From an uncultured Clostridia bacterium (GTDB taxonomy: Bacteria > Bacillota > Clostridia > Oscillospirales > Ruminococcaceae), in assembly GCA_937901805.1 (NCBI GenBank), contig CALDJI010000033.1:1-9230 (forward strand): a stretch of 9,230 nt of DNA, in the 5' to 3' direction. Under the pieces are notes generated by a model. That model worked only from the letters and a program-made list of their open reading frames with translations, searched no databases and was not told the origin of the DNA. Within the stretch, counting starts at the first letter, position 1, and each line of letters starts with the position of its first letter. The position numbers and the translations under genes were made by a program. Of the stretch, positions 1 to 5,814 are shown piece after piece.

Positions 1-48
1 GCAGTTGGAGGATTTTTTGGAGTAAATAGAAAAAAACGCCGGAAATGA
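1..48 (+). CDS. C-terminal end of a small membrane protein, probably TIGR04086/YrzE family (5' end outside window)
   Basis: Frame 1 is open from the first base to a TGA at 46-48 and encodes AVGGFFGVNRKKRRK. A glycine-rich hydrophobic stretch followed by a short, strongly basic cytoplasmic tail looks like the end of a last membrane helix. In Clostridia the gene just before the SCIFF precursor is often a small four-helix membrane protein of the TIGR04086 family, lying after yajC, and this tail suits that. Only 15 residues are visible, so the assignment rests mainly on remembered gene order. It could be any small membrane protein. The scfA promoter starts one base after the stop codon, so the following genes need not be co-transcribed with it. 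Confidence 0.4.
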   Translation, partial: AVGGFFGVNRKKRRK

Positions 49-77
49 TTGAATCATACAATTTTGTATGCTATAAT
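49..77 (+). promoter_or_regulatory. Sigma-A promoter of scfA, extended -10 type
   Basis: The -35 box TTGAAT (49-54) is separated by 17 bp from a perfect TATAAT (72-77). A TG dinucleotide at 69-70 gives the extended -10 form TGC-TATAAT. Transcription should begin near 84, leaving a leader of about 30 nt before the scfA start. This is one of the best promoter matches in the window, consistent with the high, constitutive expression expected of a precursor peptide. Confidence 0.8.
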
Positions 78-112
78 AACTATACAATACTGAGCAATGG
101 AGGTTGTTATTT

Positions 113-250
113 ATGGCACACATCAAGACTTTAAATAAAGCGAACCTGAAAGAGTCTGCTGTAAAAGGTGGCTGTGGCGAATGCCAGGCTTCCTGCCAGT
201 CTGCTTGCAAAACGTCCTGTACGGTTGCAAATCAGAAGTGCGAGAAGTAG
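113..250 (+). CDS. scfA: SCIFF (six-cysteine-in-forty-five) ranthipeptide precursor
   Basis: This short gene encodes the ribosomally made substrate of the radical SAM enzyme encoded just downstream. The product is exactly 45 residues with exactly six cysteines at 21, 24, 28, 32, 36 and 43, which is the defining signature of the family. Residues 1-20 form a lysine-rich leader starting MAHIKTLNKANLKES, typical of SCIFF leaders; the core starts at the Gly-Gly pair 19-20. In characterised homologues one thioether joins the sulfur of Cys32 to the alpha carbon of Thr37, and both residues are present here at the same numbers. The start is fixed by TGGAGG at 98-103, 9 nt upstream of the ATG. No protease or transporter gene for leader removal or export is visible. 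The physiological role of mature SCIFF peptides is still poorly defined; signalling or quorum-sensing roles have been proposed in clostridia. Confidence 0.96.
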   Translation: MAHIKTLNKANLKESAVKGGCGECQASCQSACKTSCTVANQKCEK

Positions 251-276
251 TGGAACAGTCAAACTAAATAAGAAAC

Positions 277-308
277 AATATAAGGGGCAGATGGCTGTCC
301 CTTATATT
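277..308 (+). promoter_or_regulatory. Intercistronic stem-loop between scfA and scfB
   Basis: AATATAAGGG at 277-286 pairs perfectly with CCCTTATATT at 299-308. The stem continues inward through one G-U pair (287/298) and three Watson-Crick pairs (288-290 with 295-297), closing on the four-base loop ATGG. It lies 26 nt after the scfA stop and 27 nt before the scfB start. The bases after it (TTATGG) are not a real U-tract, so it is at best a weak terminator. A partial terminator or an mRNA 3'-end stabiliser would give more precursor than enzyme, a common need in peptide biosynthesis operons. The structure is seen; the role is inferred. Confidence 0.6.
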
Positions 309-335
309 TATGGAAAAAGATAAGGCAGGGATAAG

Positions 336-1697
336 ATGATACATAAATATTATTTAAATGGGTACTATATTGTACTTGATGTCAATAGCGGTGCGGTTCA
401 TGTCGTCGATGAGCTGTCTTATATACTGCTTGACTATCTCAATGAAAAAAACATGTCAGCGCACTGTCCGGAAGAGGCAGTACAGGCGTTGAGAAAAAAA
501 TATACACAAGAGGAAATTTTTGCTTGTTATCAGGAACTTTATGAATTATTCCAAGCCGGGCAGCTGTTTTCATCGGATGACTATGCGCAATTTTCTAATT
601 TAATGGTTTCTGCACCCATTAAAGCCATGTGCCTGCATATTGCGCATGATTGTAATTTGAGATGCAAATATTGTTTTGCTTCTACTGGTGATTTTGGAGA
701 AGGCAGAAAATATATGTCTTTTGAAGTGGGTAAGAAGGCTATTGATTTTCTGATCAAACATTCTGAAGGCCGGCATAACCTGGAATTGGATTTCTTTGGC
801 GGCGAACCACTGATGAATTTTGACGTTGTCAAACAAGTGGTTGAATATGCCAGAGAGGAAGAAAAAAAATACAATAAAAACTTCCGTTTTACCATTACAA
901 CAAATGGGATGCTTCTAACGGATGATAAAATTGATTTTATCAATCAAGAAATGTCCAATGTGGTGCTTTCCATTGATGGCCGTCCGGAAGTAAATGATCG
1001 TCTGCGCGTAAGAGTAGATGGCACTGGTAGTTACAGTGCTATCATTGACAAATATAAAAATTTAGTGGAAAAACGTGGTCACGATCAGTACTACGTACGC
1101 GGAACCTTTACAAAATTTAATAAGGATTTCACGAATGATGTAGAGCATCTCTATCAGGAAGGTTTTGACCAAATTTCCGTTGAACCAGTTGTCTCTGATC
1201 CAAAATATGATTATACACTTACAACTGAGGATTTACCTGAAATCTTTGCTGAATATGAAAAACTCTCGAAGAAAATTATTGAACATAAAAAGAATGGGGA
1301 TTCCATAAACTTTTTCCATTTCATGATCGATTTGGATCAGGGACCTTGCGCGATCAAACGTCTGCGTGGCTGTGGATGCGGCAATGAGTATGTCGCGGTA
1401 ACTCCAGACGGAGATGTCTATCCTTGTCATCAGTTTGTTGGAAATCCTGAATGGAAAATGGGAAGTGTTTTGGATGATACTTTGAATTTGGAAATGAAGG
1501 AGAGGTTTGCCCATACTACGGTCTATGATAAAGAAGATTGTCAAAACTGTTGGGCTAAATTCTATTGCAGCGGGGGATGTAATGCAAATAACGTCCAGTA
1601 TGCTGGCGATTTGCTTTGTTCCCATAAATTAGCTTGTGACTTAGAGAAAAAACGTTTAGAATGTGCAATTATGATTAAGGCTGCATTAGCGGAATAA
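336..1697 (+). CDS. scfB: SCIFF-maturing radical SAM/SPASM thioether synthase
   Basis: This enzyme is expected to cleave S-adenosylmethionine reductively and use the 5'-deoxyadenosyl radical to form a Cys-to-Thr thioether in ScfA. The 453 residues fit the usual length of about 450. Residues 1-95 form an N-terminal region typical of a peptide-recognition (RRE) domain, beginning MIHKYYLNGYYIVLDVNSG. The radical SAM motif CX3CX2C is Cys106, Cys110 and Cys113 (CNLRCKYCF), binding the SAM-cleaving 4Fe-4S cluster, followed by FFGGEPL, which helps bind SAM. The C-terminal SPASM region has CGCG (Cys346, Cys348), YPCHQ (Cys364), CQNCWAKFYCSGGCN and later cysteines, enough to ligate two auxiliary clusters. 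All landmark cysteines are intact. The ribosome site is a modest AGGCAGGG ending 5 nt before ATG. It follows scfA by 85 nt and is probably co-transcribed with it, ending at the terminator 5 nt after the stop. Confidence 0.95.
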   Translation: MIHKYYLNGYYIVLDVNSGAVHVVDELSYILLDYLNEKNMSAHCPEEAVQALRKKYTQEEIFACYQELYELFQAGQLFSSDDYAQFSNLMVSAPIKAMCLHIAHDCNLRCKYCFASTGDFGEGRKYMSFEVGKKAIDFLIKHSEGRHNLELDFFGGEPLMNFDVVKQVVEYAREEEKKYNKNFRFTITTNGMLLTDDKIDFINQEMSNVVLSIDGRPEVNDRLRVRVDGTGSYSAIIDKYKNLVEKRGHDQYYVRGTFTKFNKDFTNDVEHLYQEGFDQISVEPVVSDPKYDYTLTTEDLPEIFAEYEKLSKKIIEHKKNGDSINFFHFMIDLDQGPCAIKRLRGCGCGNEYVAVTPDGDVYPCHQFVGNPEWKMGSVLDDTLNLEMKERFAHTTVYDKEDCQNCWAKFYCSGGCNANNVQYAGDLLCSHKLACDLEKKRLECAIMIKAALAE

Positions 1698-1702
1698 AAA
1701 AT

Positions 1703-1741
1703 AAAAATCCCCCTGCCTCATATGAGGCAGGGGGATTTTTT
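1703..1741 (+). terminator. Rho-independent terminator of scfA-scfB
   Basis: A perfect inverted repeat (arms 1703-1721 and 1722-1740) gives about 17 bp of stem with the GC-rich core CCCCCTGCCTC/GAGGCAGGGGG and a tetraloop around CATATG, followed by a run of T. The 5' arm begins with an A-run, so it could also act on transcripts from the other strand. Confidence 0.95.
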
Positions 1742-1800
1742 ATCCCTTTTTTCATTTTATGACCAAGATCTTTTTGTTTTTTATAAGAAGGATTTTCGCC

Positions 1801-1818
1801 AATGAACAAAAGTTCATT
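1801..1818. promoter_or_regulatory. LexA/SOS-box-like palindrome
   Basis: AATGAAC and GTTCATT are perfect inverted arms around AAAA. The core GAAC-N4-GTTC at 1804-1815 matches the spacing and half-sites of the Firmicute LexA (DinR) box. No obvious SOS gene or well-placed promoter adjoins it: the nearest downstream gene is the spoIIM-like gene 270 bp away. It may be a chance palindrome or a site for another regulator. Confidence 0.3.
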
Positions 1819-1823
1819 AGTAG

Positions 1824-1884
1824 ACATAATCGAAAATAGATTTACATAATTTAATTTACATAATATTTAGTGAGGTTACATAAT
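1824..1884 (+). repeat. Four direct ACATAAT repeats with 20/14/20-bp periodicity
   Basis: ACATAAT occurs at 1824-1830, 1844-1850, 1858-1864 and 1878-1884. The start-to-start distances of 20, 14 and 20 bp make two identical pairs offset by 34 bp. The last three copies share the longer form TTACATAAT. Read on the other strand this is ATTATGTAA, which resembles the XerD-binding half-site of Firmicute dif sites as I remember it. A recombinase or regulator binding array is one reading; an AT-rich coincidence is the other. No coding role is seen. Confidence 0.5.
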
Positions 1885-1943
1885 CTCGCATCCTCCTTCT
1901 TTGTGCTCTTCTGCTGAACTTTGATAAGATTTCACTTATTCTG

Positions 1944-1972
1944 TTGCTATTAGTCAGTTTTTGTATTATAGT
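1944..1972 (+). promoter_or_regulatory. Possible sigma-A promoter upstream of the spoIIM-like gene
   Basis: TTGCTA (1944-1949) and TATAGT (1967-1972) are separated by 17 bp, matching the consensus at 4/6 and 5/6 positions, with a start point expected near 1979. In AT-rich DNA such matches arise by chance, so the call is weak. If used, the transcript would include the full inverted repeat at 2031-2074. Confidence 0.25.
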
Positions 1973-2024
1973 GTTATTGTTAATTTTTTAAAGAATAGTC
2001 TACAGAAATTATCAGGATATAAGG

Positions 2025-2053
2025 TCATATCTTTTTCTTTTTGATCATATCAA
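2025..2053 (+). promoter_or_regulatory. Sigma-E-like (mother-cell) promoter candidate for spoIIM
   Basis: TCATATC at 2025-2031 resembles the sigma-E -35 consensus KMATATT (6 of 7 positions). After a 14-bp gap, CATATCAA at 2046-2053 has the strongly conserved CATA of the -10 consensus CATACAMT but is imperfect in its second half. The predicted start near 2060 leaves a short leader with an AAAAGGATGG ribosome site. spoIIM is sigma-E dependent in Bacillus subtilis, which makes the match more believable. The -10 mismatch keeps confidence moderate. Confidence 0.45.
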
Positions 2054-2074
2054 TATAGTATCAAAAAGAAAAGG
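2031..2074 (+). promoter_or_regulatory. 15-bp inverted repeat that would sequester the spoIIM ribosome site
   Basis: CTTTTTCTTTTTGAT (2031-2045) pairs with ATCAAAAAGAAAAGG (2060-2074), with 14 Watson-Crick pairs, one G-U pair and a 14-nt loop. The 3' arm contains the AAAAGG part of the ribosome site used for the start at 2084. In an RNA begun upstream the site would be buried. In an RNA begun near 2060 (the sigma-E-like start) the 5' arm is absent and the site is free. The repeat is directly visible; the regulatory consequence is inferred. Confidence 0.6.
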
Positions 2075-2083
2075 ATGGTTGCC

Positions 2084-2750
2084 ATGCAAAGAAGTAGTAC
2101 AAGGCTTAGTTTGGAACATCTTTCCTCTAATAAACGCCATATGACTGTAAAGGGGATTGCTTGGCATGACAGCTATTATTTGTCTCTATTTGGGCTTTTG
2201 TTTTTGGCCGGACTCACGATGGGTGTTGTACTAGTACAAAGTGGAACATCCGAATACTTAGTTGACCGTTTTTCTAAATTAACAGGTATTGTGCTTAATC
2301 GACAAACAAGCGGCCATGGCTTTTTTAATGCCTTCTATTACCAGTGTTTTCCTTTATTAATCACAATGGCTGTTTTATATTTATGTGGCTTCTTTGCCTT
2401 GTCCCAGCCGGTGATTCTTTTTGTCCCTGTTTTTCGTGGACTGGGAATCGGATCATGTATGGGATATTTGTATGCCCAATATGGAGGCAAGGGGATTCTT
2501 TACAGTGCTTGTGGTTTTTCCCGGAGCTATTGTAGGGATGGTTGCAATGCTGTATGCATGTCGTGAAGCGTGGAAATATTCTATCCATTGCTTTTCTCTT
2601 TTAGCTTTTAAGCAAAAAAGCGGAGCAGAGTCGTGGTTATCTATTCAAAAATATTCTGCAAGAATATTCTTTTTTGTAATTGTCTCACTTCTTTTATTAC
2701 TGCTTTGCACAGGTATCAGTATAGGATTTTTGACATTTTTCAGTTTGTAA
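2084..2750 (+). pseudogene. spoIIM: Stage II sporulation protein M-like membrane protein, frameshifted
   Basis: SpoIIM is a polytopic membrane protein of the engulfment complex (with SpoIID and SpoIIP) acting on septal peptidoglycan during sporulation. The first frame starts at ATG 2084, preceded by AAAAGGATGG; an ATG at 2075 lies inside that ribosome site and is unlikely. The frame runs in a family-like way through two or three hydrophobic segments (about residues 31-52, 90-108 and 108-130) to YLYAQYGGKG, then turns into a non-membrane tail and stops at 2566. The +1 frame continues with FFTVLVVFPGAIVGM, CREAWKYS and a last helix to a TAA at 2748-2750. Dropping one base, most simply from GGGG at 2491-2494, joins them into 221 residues and five helices, close to the usual 200-215. 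As read, the product is 160 residues and lacks the last two helices. Alternatives are a sequencing error, programmed frameshifting or real loss of function. xerD starts 23 nt later, matching the spoIIM-xerD neighbourhood of Firmicutes. Confidence 0.75.
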
Positions 2751-2773
2751 ATACACTTTAAAAGGGGAGAAGA

Positions 2774-3667
2774 ATGGTGCAAGAATTCATTGACGAATAT
2801 CGGGATTATTTGACAGAATACAAACATTCTTCTTCCAACACACTGGACTCTTATCTAAGGGATGTAACTTATTTTTTACGGTATTTGGGAAATACCAGCT
2901 TTTTTGAAATAACAACGCAAACAGTAGAGGATTATACCGAATATCTGAAAAAAGAAGGGAAAAGTGATTCTACAATCACAAGAAATATCGCTTCTTTGAG
3001 AAGTTTTTATCAATATTTGGTAACCAAAGGATATATTGAAGATAATCCTGTTCGTGCTATAAAGACAAAAAAAATCCCTAAAAAGATCCCTACTATTCTC
3101 AGCACCAAAGAAGTGGACATGTTGTTGCGTGCACCGGATGAAACCGATCCAAAAGGATGCCGAGATAAAGCAATGTTGGAACTCTTATATGCGACTGGTC
3201 TTCGCGTATCCGAATTAATTGCATTGGATATTGAAGATATCAATTTGTCTGTAGGTATTTTGAATTGTCAGAGTGGTCATATCAAACGGACTTTACCAAT
3301 TTATTCAGAGGCTTTGCAGGTCTTGTCTGACTATATGCATCGAGTCCGTGGAAAAATGATCCCTGTGGAAGAAAAGCATGCACTTTTTGTAAATTTAAAT
3401 GGAAAAAGGTTGACAAGACAGGGCTTTTGGAAAATAATTAAATCGTATGCAGAAATAAGCCATATAAAAACGGAGATTACGCCGCATACGTTACGGCATT
3501 CATTTGCTGCCCATTTGTTGGAAAACGGGGCGCAGCTAAAAGATATTCAAGAGATGCTTGGTCATGCAGACATCTCATCAACTCAAATTTATGCACAAGT
3601 GGTCAAAAATAAATTTAGAGATGTTTATAATCGTTATCATCCGCGCGCAAAAATCAAAAATCGGTAA
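2774..3667 (+). CDS. xerD: Site-specific tyrosine recombinase, XerD type
   Basis: This enzyme cuts and rejoins DNA through a 3'-phosphotyrosine intermediate; XerD acts with XerC at dif to resolve chromosome dimers. The 297 residues match the family. Residues 1-85 are the SAM-like core-binding domain and about 105-290 the catalytic domain. Active-site residues are visible: Arg144 (ATGLRVSEL), Lys171, His238 and Arg241 (HTLRH), His264 (LGHAD) and Tyr273 (IYAQV). The hairpin carrying the lysine reads SGHIKRTLPI, without the glycine-rich GKGNKER form common in Xer proteins, but it still provides a lysine. The ribosome site AAGGGGAG lies a few bases before ATG. It sits 23 nt after the spoIIM-like gene and 36 nt before the DUF624 gene, so the three are probably one transcription unit. 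The spoIIM linkage, as in Bacillus, favours XerD over a prophage integrase. Confidence 0.85.
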   Translation: MVQEFIDEYRDYLTEYKHSSSNTLDSYLRDVTYFLRYLGNTSFFEITTQTVEDYTEYLKKEGKSDSTITRNIASLRSFYQYLVTKGYIEDNPVRAIKTKKIPKKIPTILSTKEVDMLLRAPDETDPKGCRDKAMLELLYATGLRVSELIALDIEDINLSVGILNCQSGHIKRTLPIYSEALQVLSDYMHRVRGKMIPVEEKHALFVNLNGKRLTRQGFWKIIKSYAEISHIKTEITPHTLRHSFAAHLLENGAQLKDIQEMLGHADISSTQIYAQVVKNKFRDVYNRYHPRAKIKNR

Positions 3668-3703
3668 GTCTCTATGCATTGAAATGATTAAGGAGTGGTT
3701 ATA

Positions 3704-4606
3704 TTGAGTCTTTTTAATACTTTAACGGGATATAATAAACCCGGTCCCGGAATTGAAAAGAACCGTCCGAAAAAGAAACGGTTCTTTCTATTTTTTGAAC
3801 TGTATTTTCGAAAATTCACAAAATTGGTTTTATTAAATCTGCTCTATTTAGTTTGCTGTTTGCCGATTATTACAATAGGGCCAGCGACCGCTGGGTTTGT
3901 TTATATTCTTCGGAGTTATGCAAGGGAAGAGCATACTTTTATGATGTCTGATTTTTTTGACGCAGCACTCAAAAACTGGAAACAGGAATTTATATCCAGT
4001 TTAATTAATGGTGCTATTTTTGCTTTGTGTGGTATATCCATTAATTTGTATTCAACTATGATACGCAAAACTGGAAATGGTGCATTAATGATATTAATGA
4101 TTCTTTGTATCACTTTTTTTGTCATTTTTATTGTTATGAATTTCTATTTTCATCTGATTTTAATCACTTTCAATTTAAAACTTACTCAAATTTATAAAAA
4201 TTCTCTGCTGTTTGTATTTTTGGGATTAAAAACAAACATTATAACAGTTGCGATTGTAGGTGTGCTTGCTTTTTTACTTTATCGTTTTTTCCCTTTTACT
4301 ATTATTTTTATAATACCATTAGCTATCTCTACAATTGGCTTTATTATCACTTTTAATACCTATCCATTAGTTAAGAAGTATATGATTGATCGGTATTACG
4401 AACAACATCCTGAAGAGAAAGTTCTGCATTATTACGATGAAGAGTACCAAGAGGAGATGGAAAAACAGAGACTGGCAGAAATGAACGAACATTCTTTTGA
4501 CTATCTTCCTGTAAAAAAAGTTGTGAGCACCCAGGAGAATGAGTTATTTATCTCTGATTCCAGTGAAGAAGCTAATATAGACCAATCAGAACCATCTGAA
4601 AAATAA
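3704..4606 (+). CDS. DUF624/YesL-family membrane protein
   Basis: This is an integral membrane protein of the YesL-like family, whose biochemical function is not established; relatives often sit beside carbohydrate transport genes, which is not the case here. The start is taken as TTG 3704 because AAGGAG lies 8 nt upstream and the product then opens with the family-like MSLFN...GPGIEKN. A GTG at 3695 overlaps the ribosome site. Of 300 residues, hydrophobic segments lie at about 41-61, 97-117, 128-152, 179-194 and 197-217. The family-type LPIITIGPAT stretch at 53-62 and NWKQ at 91-94 are visible. The last 75 residues are a charged, acidic cytoplasmic tail rich in Glu, Gln and Ser. It follows xerD by 36 nt and ends at a strong terminator. 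Membership of the family is likely; a function cannot be given. Confidence 0.8.
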   Translation: MSLFNTLTGYNKPGPGIEKNRPKKKRFFLFFELYFRKFTKLVLLNLLYLVCCLPIITIGPATAGFVYILRSYAREEHTFMMSDFFDAALKNWKQEFISSLINGAIFALCGISINLYSTMIRKTGNGALMILMILCITFFVIFIVMNFYFHLILITFNLKLTQIYKNSLLFVFLGLKTNIITVAIVGVLAFLLYRFFPFTIIFIIPLAISTIGFIITFNTYPLVKKYMIDRYYEQHPEEKVLHYYDEEYQEEMEKQRLAEMNEHSFDYLPVKKVVSTQENELFISDSSEEANIDQSEPSEK

Positions 4607-4608
4607 CA

Positions 4609-4640
4609 AAAACCCCTGTCTAGTAAACAGGGGTTTTCTT
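4609..4640 (+). terminator. Rho-independent terminator after the DUF624 gene
   Basis: AAAACCCCTGT (4609-4619) and ACAGGGGTTTT (4627-4637) form an 11-bp stem with a 7-nt loop and a T-rich 3' end, two bases after the stop codon. It separates the spoIIM-xerD-DUF624 unit from the second recombinase gene. Confidence 0.9.
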
Positions 4641-4690
4641 GTATAAAATATGAGGCAGGGTAATAAAAGGGGTGGATATTAGAAGAGTAT

Positions 4691-4724
4691 TTAATTTCGC
4701 TAAATTAAAATTTAGCGAAATTAA
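4691..4724. promoter_or_regulatory. Perfect 34-bp palindrome before the second recombinase gene
   Basis: TTAATTTCGCTAAATT (4691-4706) and its exact reverse complement (4709-4724) flank a central AA. The element ends 7 bp before the -35 box of the promoter that serves the recombinase gene. It has no T-tract and an AT-rich stem, so a terminator role is unlikely. The placement suggests a binding site for a dimeric regulator, or for the recombinase itself. It matches no operator I can name: it is not CIRCE, a LexA box or a PerR box. Confidence 0.65.
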
Positions 4725-4731
4725 GGGGATG

Positions 4732-4760
4732 TTGATAGAACGACTTGTTTTGATTATAAT
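4732..4760 (+). promoter_or_regulatory. Sigma-A promoter of the xerC-like gene
   Basis: TTGATA (4732-4737), a 17-bp spacer and a perfect TATAAT (4755-4760) give a near-consensus vegetative promoter. Transcription is expected near 4767, about 35 nt before the chosen start codon. The 34-bp palindrome just upstream is well placed to modulate it. Confidence 0.8.
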
Positions 4761-4801
4761 GAGGATACTATCTATTTTAAAACGATTTGGTGGTGTTTCA
4801 T

Positions 4802-5803
4802 TTGGACAAAAAAATATTAAATGATTGTCCTCCAATATTGCGGGACTTTTTATTTTACATGGAGACAATTAAGGGACGCTCATCTGCTACCATAAATTCT
4901 TACTATATTGACTTACGCAATTTCTTTCGTTTTATGAAGGAGTTACGCGGATTGCTTCCTTCTAAAACAAGTTTTAATAAAATTCCTATTTCAGATATTT
5001 CAATTGATTTTATTCGAACAATTACACTTTCTGATGTTTATGAATACCTTAATTATACGCTGTCTGAGCGCTCTAATAGTGCAAAAACACGTGCCAGAAA
5101 AGTATCTTGTTTACGAAGCTTTTTTAATTATTTGACTTCAAAAGCCCATCTATTGGAAGAAAATCCTGTTAAGGATTTGGAAACTCCTAAATTGAAAAAA
5201 ACACTTCCTAAATATCTGTCATTAGAGCAAAGTTTAGAACTTCTCAATCATGTGGATGGCGAGTATCAGGAACGAGATTATTGTATCCTAACTTTATTTT
5301 TAAATTGCGGAATGCGGCTTTCTGAACTGGTAGGAATTAACCTATCTGATATCCAAGATAATACTTTACGATTGACTGGTAAAGGAAACAAAGAACGCAT
5401 TGTTTATCTAAACGATGCGTGCCTTTCTTCGATACAATCCTATCTTGCAGTCCGTACTAAAAATATTAGCCATATTAAAGATAAAAATGCATTATTCTTA
5501 TCCAGATTAGGGAAACGCATCGATAAACGCAGGGTTCAACAGCTGGTTTCGAAACACCTTCAAGATGCCGGTCTTGGCAATATGGGATATTCTACTCATA
5601 AACTTCGTCATACTGCTGCAACACTGATGTATCAGCATGGAAATGTGGATATTCGTGTGCTGAAAGAAATACTGGGTCATGTTAATCTTGGAACTACGGA
5701 AATCTATACCCACGTAACCAGTTCTCAATTGGAAAAGGCTTCCGATGCCTCTCCCCTTTCTGGGATACATCCAAGGGGGAATAAGCAAAAAAAAAATCCG
5801 TAA
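4802..5803 (+). CDS. Tyrosine recombinase, XerC-like
   Basis: A second tyrosine recombinase with a complete active site. From the TTG at 4802 it has 333 residues, slightly longer than a typical 300-residue XerC because of extra sequence in the N-terminal core-binding domain (about 10-125, including TIKGRSSATINSYYIDLRNF). Catalytic residues are Arg172 (NCGMRLSEL), a GKGNKER hairpin (Lys194 and Lys197), His266 and Arg269 (HKLRH), His293 (LGHVN) and Tyr302 (IYTHV). TTG 4802 is preferred because the only ribosome-site-like bases, GGTGG at 4789-4793, lie 8 nt upstream; TTG 4787 and GTG 4790 and 4793 overlap them. A run of ten A at 5787-5796 encodes the lysine-rich end. It has its own promoter and palindrome and ends 11 bp from a convergent MATE remnant. 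It may be the XerC partner of the upstream XerD; an orphan Xer with its own target is the alternative. No mobile-element genes adjoin it. Confidence 0.8.
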   Translation: MDKKILNDCPPILRDFLFYMETIKGRSSATINSYYIDLRNFFRFMKELRGLLPSKTSFNKIPISDISIDFIRTITLSDVYEYLNYTLSERSNSAKTRARKVSCLRSFFNYLTSKAHLLEENPVKDLETPKLKKTLPKYLSLEQSLELLNHVDGEYQERDYCILTLFLNCGMRLSELVGINLSDIQDNTLRLTGKGNKERIVYLNDACLSSIQSYLAVRTKNISHIKDKNALFLSRLGKRIDKRRVQQLVSKHLQDAGLGNMGYSTHKLRHTAATLMYQHGNVDIRVLKEILGHVNLGTTEIYTHVTSSQLEKASDASPLSGIHPRGNKQKKNP

Positions 5804-5814
5804 TGATTGTAAGC

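Larger units (their letters stand above)
1742..2030. other. Gene-free intergenic region with several repeat elements
   Basis: No reading frame here has a ribosome site, a convincing start and a protein-like composition. The region is very AT-rich. It contains a GAAC-N4-GTTC palindrome, a four-copy ACATAAT array and a possible sigma-A promoter, listed separately. I found no tRNA-like cloverleaf, recognisable riboswitch or insertion-sequence end. Confidence 0.6.

Noticed and set aside
581..943. Long minus-strand open frame inside scfB
   Set aside because: It is antisense to conserved radical SAM motifs, has no ribosome site and encodes no recognisable protein.
1741..2074. CRISPR-like or attC-like array in the intergenic region
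   Set aside because: The repeats are only 7-9 bp, with no constant-length unique spacers and no long imperfect hairpin of integron cassette type.
4648..4660. ATATGAGGCAGGG also occurs in the scfB terminator at 1720-1732
   Set aside because: A single shared 13-mer is about what chance predicts in a 9-kb window with both strands considered, and the flanks differ.
4672..4824. Possible 50-codon reading frame (GTG start) overlapping the start of the XerC-like gene
   Set aside because: Its start overlaps the only ribosome-site-like bases, and the frame runs through the palindrome and the near-consensus promoter of the next gene.
2774..5803. Integrase genes as a sign of a prophage or integrative element
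   Set aside because: No phage, relaxase, excisionase or transposase genes, no tRNA gene and no flanking att-like repeats are visible, and the neighbours are chromosomal backbone genes.
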